Numbered from the stretch's first letter, positions 15,418 through 24,485 are shown. The stretch is 64,000 nucleotides of DNA from CAYFFZ01 sp049976505 (GCA_049976505.1 JBMFIC010000006.1:1-64000), one strand, 5' to 3'. The notes: generated from the sequence alone by a model not told the origin. Numbers and translations are program-made.

Positions 15418-17811
15418 TTGAGCAACAGGATAATAGGCGAAAATGTGCCTCAGCTGGACTCCTTGCTGAAGGTCACTGGCACCCTCAGATACGCCTTCGA
15501 TATAACGCTTCCTGGCATGCTTTATGCAAAGCTGGTGACGAGCAAGTACGCGCACGCAAGAATAAAGAGCGTCGATGTAAGCGATGCTCTAAGGGTTCCT
15601 GGGGTAGTTGCAGTGGTGACCGGAGCGGACTTCCCCTACAGGCTCGGAATTTATATCTCGGACAGGGACGTTCTCGCGAACAAAAAGGTGAGGTGGGTAG
15701 GCCATCCTGTAGCAGCCGTCATAGCGACCGACCTCTCCTCGGCGGAGGAGGCTGTTGAAAAGGTAAACGTGGATTATGAAGAGCTAGAGACTGTTCTGGA
15801 CGTGGAGAGGGCTCTGGAGAAGGACGCTCCTCTGGTTCACGAGGATCTGGATAAATACTCCGTTTTTCCGGGGTTCAAGCCCGTTCCAGGAACCAACATC
15901 GCGAACGAATTTCTGCTCGTCAAGGGCGATATAGATAAGGGGCTCAGGGAGTCCGATCTGGTAATCGAAGAAACGTTCAGGCTGCCACAGATAAGCCACG
16001 TTACCATGGAGGTCCAGAACGCGATAGGATACTGGAGGCCCGATGACATAATAGAGATATGGAGCAGCGTCCAGTCCCCCTTCGCGACAAGATACCTACT
16101 GTCAAAATCGCTCAACGTCCCAATAAACCGCATAGTTGTTCATGCGCCGCCAATAGGAGGCGGCTTCGGGCTGAAGGCAGGCTTGGGGTGGGAGGCTCTT
16201 GTGGCGCTTCTTTCCAAAAAGGCGAACAACAGGCCCGTCAAGCTCGTGCTCAGCAGAGCCGAGCAGTTCATCTCGGCGCCAAGCAGGGACGGCTTCGTTG
16301 CAAAGGTGAAGGCGGGGTTCTCTAGGGACGGCCGCTTCAGGGCATATCATGCTGAGTTCCTTATGGATGCCGGCGCATACGCAGACTACACTGTGAACGT
16401 CTCGAGGACTGCAGGATACTCAGCGGACGGATCCTACGACATAGAGAACGTGTTCGTGAGGAGCCTCGCAATCTACACAAACAAGATCCCGACGACCGCC
16501 ATGAGGGGCTTTGGGCACCCCGAAAACCACTGGCCGCTTGAGCTCATTATAGACAGGGCAGCCAGGGAGCTTGGAATGGATCCCGTTGAAATAAGAAGGA
16601 AGAACCTCCTGAGGCCTGGCGTTTCACGCAGAGGAACCGGAGAGCTGGTCAGGGAGGATGAAGGCAATCCAGAGGCGGTGCTCATTACGGCAGCCGAGGC
16701 CATTCAGATGGGGAAGGTGGAGCAGCCCAGGAAGCCCTGGATAGTCAGGGGCAAGGGTATAGCGATGCTCGTTAAAGCACCATCTCAGCCTCCAAACGCA
16801 GGAGCATCGGCTGTTGTGAAGCTCAACGAAGACGGCTCGTTAGACGTAATAACTGGAACCGGAAGCATGGGCCAGGGAACTCCAACATCGCTTGCCATGA
16901 TCGCCGCCGATGCCTTCGGGGTGCCCCTTGAGAAGGTTAAGGTGACTCAGCTTGAGGGGGTTGACTCTGACAGGAATCCCTACACGTGGCAGACTGTCGG
17001 AAGCAGAGGTCTTTTCTCCGATGGAATCGCGCTTCTCAGGGCCATTGAGGACGCCAAGAGCCAGATAAGGGAGATGGCGTCGGTGGTCTTCAGGGTTCCA
17101 AAGGATGACGTTGAGGTGGCAGAAGGATACGTTTACTCGAGGACGCATCCGTGGATGAGGAAGGAGCTCAGGGAGTTCGCCAACGGCTACATGTTCCCGG
17201 ACGGAACGACCGTGGGCGGCCCAGTTGTAGGCAGGGGAACGTACGCGCCGGTCCTGAACACGTTCCTAGATGAGAAGGGGCACGGAAGCAACACCGTCTT
17301 TCACACCTTCGGAGCTACCGCGGTCGAGATAGAGCTCAACCTTCTAACTGGAGAAATAAGGATAATCAAGGCGGTACAGGTCTTCGACGTGGGCAGGGCG
17401 ATAAACCTGCTTACGCTCAGGGGACAGGCCGACGGCGGCTTTATAATGGGCATGGGATCAGCGCTGTTCGAGGAGATAAGGTTTGACGAATCCGGCTGGG
17501 TTCTTAATCCAAACCTAACTCACTACTACGTGCCGAGGATAAGCGACGTAAACTTCGAGATTGAGGAGAGGTTTCTGGAAACGCCTCAGAAGGACGGGCC
17601 TCTCGGCGCAAGGGGAATAGGTGAGCACGTGATGATAGCGGTTGCCCCGGCCATAGCCAACGCTGTTCTACAGGCTACGGGCGTGAAGATGAACTACCTT
17701 CCTATGAAGGCCGAGAACGTCTGGAGGGAGCTCATGAGGCAGAGGCCGGAGCTTGTAGCTAGCGCTATGGAGGCCTACATGAGATCGTTAAAGGAGGTGC
17801 TTGCCAGATGA
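15418..17811 (+). CDS. Molybdenum hydroxylase large subunit (xanthine oxidase/CO dehydrogenase family)
   Basis: 797 residues from a TTG start. It binds the molybdopterin-cytosine-dinucleotide cofactor: APPIGGGFGLKAG, TTAMRGFGHPENHW (about 360-372), GTGSMGQGTPTSLAMIAADAFG (about 480-500) and, near residue 730, the catalytic-Glu loop LGARGIGEHVM. The active-site loop lacks the AYRCSFR sequence of true form I CO dehydrogenase, and GFG-H/PE is more like aldehyde or xanthine-type enzymes. I therefore call it an aldehyde, purine or aromatic hydroxylase of unknown substrate. In Sulfolobus and Thermoplasma a related enzyme oxidises glyceraldehyde. It overlaps the FAD subunit by four bases. Confidence 0.9.
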   Translation: MSNRIIGENVPQLDSLLKVTGTLRYAFDITLPGMLYAKLVTSKYAHARIKSVDVSDALRVPGVVAVVTGADFPYRLGIYISDRDVLANKKVRWVGHPVAAVIATDLSSAEEAVEKVNVDYEELETVLDVERALEKDAPLVHEDLDKYSVFPGFKPVPGTNIANEFLLVKGDIDKGLRESDLVIEETFRLPQISHVTMEVQNAIGYWRPDDIIEIWSSVQSPFATRYLLSKSLNVPINRIVVHAPPIGGGFGLKAGLGWEALVALLSKKANNRPVKLVLSRAEQFISAPSRDGFVAKVKAGFSRDGRFRAYHAEFLMDAGAYADYTVNVSRTAGYSADGSYDIENVFVRSLAIYTNKIPTTAMRGFGHPENHWPLELIIDRAARELGMDPVEIRRKNLLRPGVSRRGTGELVREDEGNPEAVLITAAEAIQMGKVEQPRKPWIVRGKGIAMLVKAPSQPPNAGASAVVKLNEDGSLDVITGTGSMGQGTPTSLAMIAADAFGVPLEKVKVTQLEGVDSDRNPYTWQTVGSRGLFSDGIALLRAIEDAKSQIREMASVVFRVPKDDVEVAEGYVYSRTHPWMRKELREFANGYMFPDGTTVGGPVVGRGTYAPVLNTFLDEKGHGSNTVFHTFGATAVEIELNLLTGEIRIIKAVQVFDVGRAINLLTLRGQADGGFIMGMGSALFEEIRFDESGWVLNPNLTHYYVPRISDVNFEIEERFLETPQKDGPLGARGIGEHVMIAVAPAIANAVLQATGVKMNYLPMKAENVWRELMRQRPELVASAMEAYMRSLKEVLAR

Positions 17812-18665
17812 GCTTCGGGAGCTCTTACTTTACGGTCCCGAAGTTCACTCACATAAAGCCATCCTCCATCGATGAGCTGCTCGACTTTCTCAGCGAGCAC
17901 GGCGAGGAGGCAAAGGTCATGGCTGGAGGGGTTGGTCTCGTGGCGTTCATGAAGGAGAGGCTTCTTCGTCCGAAATACGTAGTCTCGCTTTCAGGCATCA
18001 ACGAGCTTAAAACGCTCGAGCTTGGCGACAAAGGGCTCTCAGTTGGGGCTGGCGTGCATCTGAGCGAGCTCGAAAACGATGCCATAAGGAGGGCCTATCC
18101 CACGCTCTATTTTGCTGTAAGAAGCATAGCAGATCCCATAATAAGGAACATGGGCACGCTGATTGGGGACTTCCTGGAGGCCCTGCCATGGGGGGACGCC
18201 TATCCTGCTCTCATTTCGTTGAACGCCAGGGCAGAGATTCTGAGCAGGAAGTCAAGAAGGGAGGTATCAGTTAACGGCATCGTCACGGGATTCGGGCAGA
18301 CCGCCATCTCCGAGGATGAGATCGTGACCAGAATAACAGTTCCTAAAGAGGAGGTTGAGGGGACTTACCTGAAGTTTTCCAACGCAAGCGAGTACGGTCT
18401 GGCAACGGTAGCCCTTTCATATTACCCAAAAAAGGAATCCTTCACAATGGTCATAGGTTCAGTATCTGAGAGCCCTGTGATCCTGACTGAAAAGGACGTG
18501 GAGTGGAAGTTCGGAGAACCGCTCGAGCAGAACGCCAGAAGGCTGATCAGCTACATCGACAGGAACGTAAGCCCGATGTCCGACATGCTTTCAAGCTCTG
18601 AGTTCAGAAAGCACGTCGTCAAGGTGATTGCGCTGGAGGCCATAAAGGAGGTGTTCAAGCAGTGA
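17808..18665 (+). CDS. Molybdenum hydroxylase FAD subunit (CoxM/CutM type)
   Basis: 285 residues. It passes electrons between the Fe-S clusters and the acceptor via FAD. It shows the family's SIDELLDFLSEHGEEAKVMAGGVGL, GAGVHLSELE, DPIIRNMGTLIGDFLEALPWGD and a CO-dehydrogenase flavoprotein C-terminal domain. The canonical AGG(T/H)SL FAD loop reads AGGVGLVAF and the second loop TIGGN(L/V) reads TLIGDFLEA, so both flavin loops deviate from the family norm. ATGA overlaps with both neighbours show tight translational coupling. Confidence 0.88.
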   Translation: MSFGSSYFTVPKFTHIKPSSIDELLDFLSEHGEEAKVMAGGVGLVAFMKERLLRPKYVVSLSGINELKTLELGDKGLSVGAGVHLSELENDAIRRAYPTLYFAVRSIADPIIRNMGTLIGDFLEALPWGDAYPALISLNARAEILSRKSRREVSVNGIVTGFGQTAISEDEIVTRITVPKEEVEGTYLKFSNASEYGLATVALSYYPKKESFTMVIGSVSESPVILTEKDVEWKFGEPLEQNARRLISYIDRNVSPMSDMLSSSEFRKHVVKVIALEAIKEVFKQ

Positions 18666-19162
18666 AGGACGTGACGATCACCGTAAATGGCACGAAGTAC
18701 TACCTCACCGTGAACGATAACGAGCTGCTGCTTGACACGCTGAGGAGCAGGCTGGGCATCACCAGCGTTAAGGCAGCATGCTGGAGGGGCGAGTGCGGCC
18801 TCTGCACGGTCCTGCTCAACGGCAAGCCCGTCAAGAGCTGCATGGTGCTCACCGTGGAGGTGGATGGATCTGAGATAACCACGGCTGAGGGCCTTTATCA
18901 TGATCCAAGGGCAAGGAAGCTTATGGACAGCTTCGTGAAACACGGAGCCATGCAGTGCGGATTCTGCACGCCGGCCTTCGTCGTGGCATCACATAGCCTG
19001 CTCCTCAGAAATCCAATGGCCGATGATGGGGAGATTTCTGAGTCCCTGAAGGGCATCGTATGCAGGTGCGGAACTTACTTCCAGATAAGGGCTGCAGTTA
19101 AGGATGCTGCAAAAAGCTACGTTAACGGCTTGAAGGACCAGGATCCCGTTCAAAGTTTTTAA
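18662..19162 (+). CDS. Molybdenum hydroxylase [2Fe-2S] subunit (CoxS/CutS type)
   Basis: 166 residues from a GTG start that overlaps the previous stop (GTGA). All eight cluster ligands are present: C40, C45, C48 and C60 in the plant-ferredoxin domain (CWRGECGLC, KSC), and C99, C102, C134 and C136 in the helical domain (QCGFC, CRC). It carries electrons from the Mo site to FAD. It is the third gene of the operon, and a CoxG-like gene follows after 123 bases. Confidence 0.93.
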   Translation: MKDVTITVNGTKYYLTVNDNELLLDTLRSRLGITSVKAACWRGECGLCTVLLNGKPVKSCMVLTVEVDGSEITTAEGLYHDPRARKLMDSFVKHGAMQCGFCTPAFVVASHSLLLRNPMADDGEISESLKGIVCRCGTYFQIRAAVKDAAKSYVNGLKDQDPVQSF

Positions 19163-19285
19163 ATCCAGCAGCGCTATTATATTTTGCGTGATGAGTTCAG
19201 CCTTGTCGGATTCGTGAAGAGAGATCAACCGGCTGAGCCATCACCTCTGGAAAGCTTATTATTTCACGGGTTCCAATAGTTTAGC

Positions 19286-19732
19286 ATGAAAATAGAGGGG
19301 TGCGAGCGCCTTCTGGTCGATGCCGAAAGGCTGTGGGACCTTCTTTCCGATCCACAGCAGATAGTTGCGTGCGTTCCAGGGCTCGTAAGCTATCAGATCT
19401 CTGGAAGCGAAATATCAGCAAAGGTTAAGCAGGGAATAGGCTTTCTCAAGGGGACCTTTGACGCAAAGGTTGTGATAGAGAGCAACGACAGAGCAGGAAA
19501 GACCGCCGTGCTGAAGATCTCCGGGAGCAGCAGCCTTGGAACCTTCGATGCATCTACAAGCGTTTTCGTGCGCGCTCAGGACGAACCATCTCTATGCTAC
19601 AGCGCAGACGTCAAGGTTGCCGGCATGCTGGGAACCCTGTCTGGCGCGATCATAGCTAACAGCGTGAAGAAAATGGTCCAGGATTTTCTCAAATGTGCAC
19701 AGGAGAAATTACTTCAGGGCAACAAGCTCTAG
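19286..19732 (+). CDS. CoxG-like SRPBCC protein
   Basis: 148 residues of the SRPBCC (START-like) fold known as CO dehydrogenase subunit G: LWDLLSDPQQIVACVPGL near the start, VKQGIGFLKGTFDAKVVI in the middle and a final helix. In CO dehydrogenase and related clusters CoxG helps with membrane recruitment or quinone delivery of the hydroxylase, so it probably supports the enzyme encoded upstream. The 3' end overlaps the convergent ATP-cone gene by 24 bases. Confidence 0.82.
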   Translation: MKIEGCERLLVDAERLWDLLSDPQQIVACVPGLVSYQISGSEISAKVKQGIGFLKGTFDAKVVIESNDRAGKTAVLKISGSSSLGTFDASTSVFVRAQDEPSLCYSADVKVAGMLGTLSGAIIANSVKKMVQDFLKCAQEKLLQGNKL

Positions 19733-21529
19733 GGGCGCTCCGCAGTGTCTGCACTTCTGCAGCCTTGCTGGGTTTGACCATCCGCATATCTTGCACGATA
19801 TCTCCTTTTCCCTGTACAGATAGGACAGCTTATCGTCTAAAGGCACCTCAGATGTCACGAAGAGCCCACCCTTAAGATGCTTGTTAAGCTCTCTCGCCTC
19901 TCGCAGCCTTACGTCGTCATGCTGGCCTACTTCGACGCCCAGGGAGTATGGCTTCACTTGCTGCTTCTTTCCAAGCCTCTGCACGTCAAGCAGGGCAAGC
20001 CTCTCTCCTGAGTCGTCCTGGATCCAGCTTATCGGATATCCTACCTTTTCATGTAGCAGATCTACAAGCTCGGCCTCCTTGTCGATAACCGAGCCCTCGC
20101 TCACGTTAAGCATCACCATGCTTTCCTTAAGTCCCGAGAGGTTAACCGTGGTTGTTATGTAGTCGGAGGGATGCTTCATTATGAGCTTCTTTAGGGTTGG
20201 AAGAAGCCCCATCTGGATCTTGCTTATGAGCAACTTGTTCCTCTGAGCTATGGCATCCTGTATTACATCCTTGAGCAGAAGAACCTTCACCTTGAAGTAG
20301 CTCTCCTCATACTGGGCCTCTCCAGCTATATGCGGAAGGTTTATCGAGGCGGCTATGATTCCGAGCTCAACCGTCTGATTGTTCAGCCTGAAGCCGTTGG
20401 CAGTCTTCCCTTCGCGGTTTACGAGCAGAAGGGGAAGGTCTTTCGTCCTTGAAACGCTCCCAGTGCTCAGCAGTACGCGCGGCCTGTTAACCTTGTAGTA
20501 ATAATCGCTGTACTGCTCCACTATCTGGTCGGAAGGCTCATCGATGTGCACAGTAAGAATTGGGGACTTGGTAGTGCTGGGCAGCAGGTCGTGCAGTATG
20601 AAGAACGGCTCCCTGCCAAGGCTCTCGATTAAATCGGGGCTTATCTTTATGAAGACCTCCGCGTTTGCCTCCCTCGTGAGCCCGTACACGAGGTCGACGA
20701 AGCTGCTTATGCCGTTGCTGGTCAGCAGCCTGTCGGCCTCATAGAGCGCGTTGACGTTCACCGCTATCACATCGGGCCTGAACATCCAGGCGTCCGAATA
20801 CGGTAGGTGTATCTCTCCATTGTAGTGGGCGTCAACCAGATCTGTTGGGAGATCGGACCTCAGGAGGTAGTCAGAGAATATCCTTTCTGCAGCCTTGTAC
20901 ACCGCCTCCTCGAACCCCTTCTCCCTCTTGCTGGTTTCATCCAGAAGAACCTCGAGGTCGTAGACCGGCATGCCGAGCCTGCTAAGCTTCTTCCAGTAGT
21001 GCTCCATCCCCTGCTCGAGAAGTATCGAGTTGACTATTTCCCTGATGAGAGGGGAGGTCAGATAGGTTATCTGGAACTTGTATATTCTGGACTCGGCCTC
21101 GCTAGCTATGTTCTGAGCAACCTCAAGGGGGACGTTGGCCTCCTTAATAAGGCTCTGGACTATCTTTGAGGGGTCAAATTCTTCGATCCTCTGGGAAGAC
21201 TCCCTAACGTAAAGTCTTCCAGAAGTAACAAGCGACTCCTCCTCTATCTGCTTAGCTAGCGAGAGAACGAGCCTGCCAAGGGGGGCGATCATGTACTTCC
21301 TCTCCTGCTTGTTCTGAATTACGAGGTTCTGCTGGACCAGCTTCTTAAGATGATAGGCGAACTTGCCTGACTCCCTCTTTGGCGTGAAGCCCGACGCCTC
21401 CTTCAGCTCGGTGTAAGTCATGCCTCCCTTTGCAGCAAGGATCTTCAGGATTTCTAGCCTGCTCTTTGAGGCCAATACGGAGAATATCACCTTTAGCCTT
21501 TTTGTCATAAAATTGCTACTCAATTCCAT
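19709..21529 (-). CDS. HTH - ATP-cone - NrdD-like - zinc-ribbon protein
   Basis: 606 residues with an uncommon domain order. (1) An ArsR-type winged helix, about 8-100 (SRLEILKILAAKGGMTYTELKEASGF, FAYHLKKLVQQNLV). (2) An ATP-cone, about 107-200 (LYVRESSQRIEEFDPSKIVQSLIKEA ... GMEHYWKKLSRLG), the nucleotide-sensing module of ribonucleotide reductases and NrdR. (3) A long region resembling the barrel of class III reductase NrdD (DAHYNGEIHLPYSDAWMFRPDVIAVNVNAL). (4) A zinc ribbon with C579, C582, C593, C596. I see no C-terminal glycyl-radical RxxGY motif, so it is unlikely to be a working reductase. A nucleotide-responsive regulator derived from NrdD is the best guess. ATG at 21529 or 21508. Confidence 0.65.
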   Translation of the reverse strand: MELSSNFMTKRLKVIFSVLASKSRLEILKILAAKGGMTYTELKEASGFTPKRESGKFAYHLKKLVQQNLVIQNKQERKYMIAPLGRLVLSLAKQIEEESLVTSGRLYVRESSQRIEEFDPSKIVQSLIKEANVPLEVAQNIASEAESRIYKFQITYLTSPLIREIVNSILLEQGMEHYWKKLSRLGMPVYDLEVLLDETSKREKGFEEAVYKAAERIFSDYLLRSDLPTDLVDAHYNGEIHLPYSDAWMFRPDVIAVNVNALYEADRLLTSNGISSFVDLVYGLTREANAEVFIKISPDLIESLGREPFFILHDLLPSTTKSPILTVHIDEPSDQIVEQYSDYYYKVNRPRVLLSTGSVSRTKDLPLLLVNREGKTANGFRLNNQTVELGIIAASINLPHIAGEAQYEESYFKVKVLLLKDVIQDAIAQRNKLLISKIQMGLLPTLKKLIMKHPSDYITTTVNLSGLKESMVMLNVSEGSVIDKEAELVDLLHEKVGYPISWIQDDSGERLALLDVQRLGKKQQVKPYSLGVEVGQHDDVRLREARELNKHLKGGLFVTSEVPLDDKLSYLYREKEISCKICGWSNPARLQKCRHCGAPLELVALK

Positions 21530-21594
21530 TAGACTGTGAGTTAAATCAGTATTTAAAGTTATTAAAGTTTAAAAAAATTGACCCGCAATTTAAT

Positions 21595-22038
21595 TTAAGC
21601 TCTCCAGGCTCCGTAAAAGGCCATAAGCCAGGCGTTTGCCTCCATTAGAAGGTTCCTGGAGTTCCTGTGAGTAAGCGTTGTCAGCGCCTTATCGTACTGA
21701 AGCCACATGTACCCTACATGCTCATCGCTCAGCTTGACGCTGTTTGAGTTTGTCTTCATTAGGTAGTACACTACGTCCTTCTTCACCTTCACCCCGTTCT
21801 TGAAGAATTCATAGTAAACTTTGAAGGAGAATCCGTCCAGGACCTGAAGGTCGTCAATGCCGGTTTCCTCCTTCACCTCTCTTATCGCAGCTGTTTTCGT
21901 GTCCTCGCCGGGCTCAAGGTGTCCCTTTGGGAACTCCCATATTCTCCTTTTGCTTATGAGAACCAGATAAAGGGGACCCTTATTATGCTCCCTGAACACC
22001 ACTCCCCCAGCTGAGTGCTCAACCTCAAACTCCTCCAT
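21595..22038 (-). CDS. Nudix hydrolase (Ap4A hydrolase-like)
   Basis: 147 residues with a complete Nudix box at 39-61 (GHLEPGEDTKTAAIREVKEETG). It is preceded by SAGGVVFREHNKGPLYLVLISK and ends in a Trp-rich helix. The WEFPKGHLEPGE context is typical of diadenosine-tetraphosphate hydrolases and related house-cleaning enzymes; the exact substrate is not determinable. It is monocistronic, downstream of the HAD gene on the same strand with a 60-base gap. Confidence 0.9.
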   Translation of the reverse strand: MEEFEVEHSAGGVVFREHNKGPLYLVLISKRRIWEFPKGHLEPGEDTKTAAIREVKEETGIDDLQVLDGFSFKVYYEFFKNGVKVKKDVVYYLMKTNSNSVKLSDEHVGYMWLQYDKALTTLTHRNSRNLLMEANAWLMAFYGAWRA

Positions 22039-22098
22039 AATATAAGCGTGCCTTGCGCAAGCTTTAAATAATTACCAATATTTTGAGCCTAGTTGTGC

Positions 22099-23193
22099 TC
22101 AGAGAATAAATTTTAGGTCGTTCACGGATGGAATAACCGCATCGGCTCCGCTCTTGAGGAACTTCTCAGCAAAGCTCTTTGGCGATGGCGTTAGCCCATA
22201 CACCCCAACAAACCTCACTTCATATCCGTTCTTTCTAGTGTTCTCGACTAGCAGAAGGTCCTCAAAGGAATCCCCAACGTATATGCACTCGTTCGTGCTC
22301 ATGCCCTTCATCGCCTGCTCGAGCAGGAACGGGTCTGGCTTTCCAAGCCATCTATCCTTTGAATTATAATACACGTCATCTATGAAGAATGACCCCTGCT
22401 CGTTGAAGAAGCTTCCCATGTGCTCCTCGAGCACTTTGTAGGCGGTCCTTTTGGGTCTTCCGCTCGCGATGCCTATGTTCTTTCCGAACTTCTTCTTAAG
22501 GTAGCTCTTCGTATCGGCATCCAGCACGACCCTTTCGTTCTCGACCAGGCCCCGCTTTATCTTGAATATGGGCTCAGTCTTCCAGAACTCCCTGTACAGG
22601 TCAGCTCCAAGGTAGAACTCCTCAAAGACTCCGCTGAGGATGCTCTTCTGGGGCAGGCCGGGATAGTTCAGCTTCTCCTTAAGCCTGAGAAGGTAGTTCA
22701 ACTTATCCTTTCTGTTGTATAGCTTTCTGATGCCTTCATCAAAGCTCGTGAGCCCCTTCTCATCTGCGTACATCAGAGCGTAACCGAGCGCCTTGGACGA
22801 GCTCTCAAGCGCCTCGCCTCTGTCGAACTTTGATCTGACGGGGGTCCTGAAGAACCTGAAGTCATCCAGCGAGGCCTCCCTGAGAACTTCATCCGGCAGC
22901 CCTGATAGAAGGCCCATTATTATTGCATAAGTCGTGTCCCAGTCGTTGTTAAATCCTCCAGTGAGCCTAAGCCTGGCAACCGCATCATAGACGAGATCGC
23001 GTGGCGGCTTTATGCCGGCGATCCATCCATAAAATGCCGAAGCGGTTGAGTATATGGCCTCGTTGTACGACGATCTCGAATCAACGAGCGTTCCATCTAT
23101 ATCAAAAACAATAGCCCTGTGCTTGCTCAGGTCTGAATCCTTCCTGATAAAATTTAATCCGTTAGCGGTTGCAAACTCAGAAAAAACGCTCAA
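22099..23193 (-). CDS. HAD-superfamily phosphatase with a long cap
   Basis: 364 residues. HAD motif I is D31-I-D33-GTLVDSR. A large helical cap/insert fills about 50-220. Then come IGIASGRPKRTAYKVLEEHMG (motif II), a Lys-containing segment WLGKPDPFLL and motif IV CIYVGDSFEDLLLVEN. The insert makes it longer than ordinary phosphoglycolate phosphatases (about 220). The substrate is unknown. Its start overlaps the NDK stop by four bases, tying it to the L7Ae-S28e-L24e-NDK operon. Confidence 0.8.
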   Translation of the reverse strand: MSVFSEFATANGLNFIRKDSDLSKHRAIVFDIDGTLVDSRSSYNEAIYSTASAFYGWIAGIKPPRDLVYDAVARLRLTGGFNNDWDTTYAIIMGLLSGLPDEVLREASLDDFRFFRTPVRSKFDRGEALESSSKALGYALMYADEKGLTSFDEGIRKLYNRKDKLNYLLRLKEKLNYPGLPQKSILSGVFEEFYLGADLYREFWKTEPIFKIKRGLVENERVVLDADTKSYLKKKFGKNIGIASGRPKRTAYKVLEEHMGSFFNEQGSFFIDDVYYNSKDRWLGKPDPFLLEQAMKGMSTNECIYVGDSFEDLLLVENTRKNGYEVRFVGVYGLTPSPKSFAEKFLKSGADAVIPSVNDLKFIL

Positions 23194-23594
23194 GACAATC
23201 CCAGCGCTTTCGTCTCCCTCTCAAAGCTTTCTCTTGAGTCGCTTGCGTGTATGGCGTTGTCCGTCAGCCCCAGCGAGAAGTCCCCCCTTATGGTTCCAGG
23301 AGGAGCCTTCGATGCATCCGTGCTTCCAATCATTATCCTGACGGTCTCAATGGCGTTCCTTCCCTCGAGGATCGCCGCCACGACAGGTCCTGAGGTTATG
23401 AAGCTCACAAGATCCTGGAAGAAAGGCTTCCCCTTATGGACCGAGTAGAAGTTCTCGGCCATCTCCCTGCTGAGCGTCAGCATCCTGAGCTCCTTTATGA
23501 TGAACCCCTTTTCCTCGAACCTCGAAAGAATTTTGCCAACGAGACCCCTTTTAACGGCGTCCGGCTTTATGACAATTAATGTTCTTTCGCTCAT
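23190..23594 (-). CDS. ndk: Nucleoside diphosphate kinase
   Basis: 134 residues from the ATG at 23594 (MSERTLIVIKPDAVKRGLVG). A longer reading from 23621 would overlap L24e more deeply and add a tail not seen in the family. The catalytic H116 is in NAIHASDS, and the nucleotide-binding HKGKPFF and GSTDASKAPPGTIRGDF are intact. It balances NTP pools. It overlaps the L24e stop by four bases, the classic archaeal ribosomal-NDK arrangement, but IF2, which often follows, is replaced by the HAD phosphatase. Confidence 0.96.
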   Translation of the reverse strand: MSERTLIVIKPDAVKRGLVGKILSRFEEKGFIIKELRMLTLSREMAENFYSVHKGKPFFQDLVSFITSGPVVAAILEGRNAIETVRIMIGSTDASKAPPGTIRGDFSLGLTDNAIHASDSRESFERETKALGLS

Positions 23595-23776
23595 ACCTCT
23601 GGTGTATACTTTGCTGTCCATTTAAGCTTTCTTGGGTCCTTCTTGTACTCCAGCATGTACTTTCTGCACCTGTTGCTGCAGAACCTCAGTATGGATCCAT
23701 CGTTCATTATCACAGTCAGACCGGTGCCTGGCCTGATCGGCCTTCCGCAGAAAGAGCAGACCTTCTGTGTCATCAT
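23591..23776 (-). CDS. rpl24e: 50S ribosomal protein L24e
   Basis: 61 residues with the zinc finger C7-x2-C10 (CSFCGRPIRPGTG) and C33-x3-C37 (FCSNRCRKYMLEYKKDPRKLKWT). Size and sequence are typical. It lies third in the L7Ae-S28e-L24e-NDK run, 12 bases after S28e. Confidence 0.95.
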   Translation of the reverse strand: MMTQKVCSFCGRPIRPGTGLTVIMNDGSILRFCSNRCRKYMLEYKKDPRKLKWTAKYTPEV

Positions 23777-23788
23777 GTTAGACTACAC

Positions 23789-23998
23789 CTACTTTATCTT
23801 CCTTGCCTCCCTCTCCGTCTCCCGCAGCATTATTATATCTCCAAGCTTCACTGGGCCCTTGACGTCTCTTGTGAGAATCCTGCCCTTCTCCGGGCCCTCC
23901 AGTATTTTCAGCCTCACCTGCGTTATCTCGCCCGCTACTCCGGTCCTCCCGACTATCTGAACCACCTGCGCAGGCGTCAGGCGTTCCTCCTCGCTCAT
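23789..23998 (-). CDS. rps28e: 30S ribosomal protein S28e
   Basis: 69 residues; PAQVVQIVGRTGVAGEITQVRLKILEGPEKGRIL, RDVKGPVKLGDIIMLRETERE and the basic end are the S28e OB-fold pattern. It begins 7 bases after the L7Ae stop. Confidence 0.96.
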   Translation of the reverse strand: MSEEERLTPAQVVQIVGRTGVAGEITQVRLKILEGPEKGRILTRDVKGPVKLGDIIMLRETEREARKIK

Positions 23999-24005
23999 TC
24001 AGATC

Positions 24006-24380
24006 TCAACCTATGAGCTTTGAGAGCTGTGACACTATCTGATCAACGAGAGGCTTTGCCTGTCCCGGATCAACTATCGCAACGCTGGCCGCCTGGACCT
24101 GAAGACCAGCTGCAGCTCCAAGCTCCTTCTTTGATTTTACATAGAGATATGGAATTTTTCTCTCGGTGCATATCAACGGCAGATGCATCACTATCTCTGG
24201 CGGATCAACGTCCTCAGCTATTATTACCAGCTTTGCCTCACCCCTCTCAACAGCCTTGGTGACCTCGTTGGTTCCCTTTCTTATCTTGCCAGTCTCCTTT
24301 GCCTGTTTCACCGCGTCAAGAGCCGCCTTTGCCAGCTCCTCAGGCGTGTCAAACTTTACATAACTCGGTTTTTGGCTCAT
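24006..24380 (-). CDS. rpl7ae: Ribosomal protein L7Ae (kink-turn binding)
   Basis: 124 residues: VKQAKETGKIRKGTNEVTKAVERGEAKLVIIAEDVDPPEIVMHLPLICTERKIPYLYV is the kink-turn recognition core. In archaea the protein serves the ribosome, box C/D and H/ACA RNPs and RNase P. It is the first gene of the operon with S28e, L24e and NDK. Confidence 0.97.
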   Translation of the reverse strand: MSQKPSYVKFDTPEELAKAALDAVKQAKETGKIRKGTNEVTKAVERGEAKLVIIAEDVDPPEIVMHLPLICTERKIPYLYVKSKKELGAAAGLQVQAASVAIVDPGQAKPLVDQIVSQLSKLIG

Positions 24381-24485
24381 CGGCTTTCACCTTTTGATGT
24401 ACTGGGACATTTGCTTATTAAAGTTTTTGGAGATCTTATCTAAAAGTGAAAAAGGTTGAAAGCTGCATTTGGAGCGCTTCTGGTG

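Noticed and set aside
15418..17811. True aerobic CO dehydrogenase (CoxL form I)
   Set aside because: The active-site loop lacks the AYRCSFR sequence and its selenium-ligand Cys.
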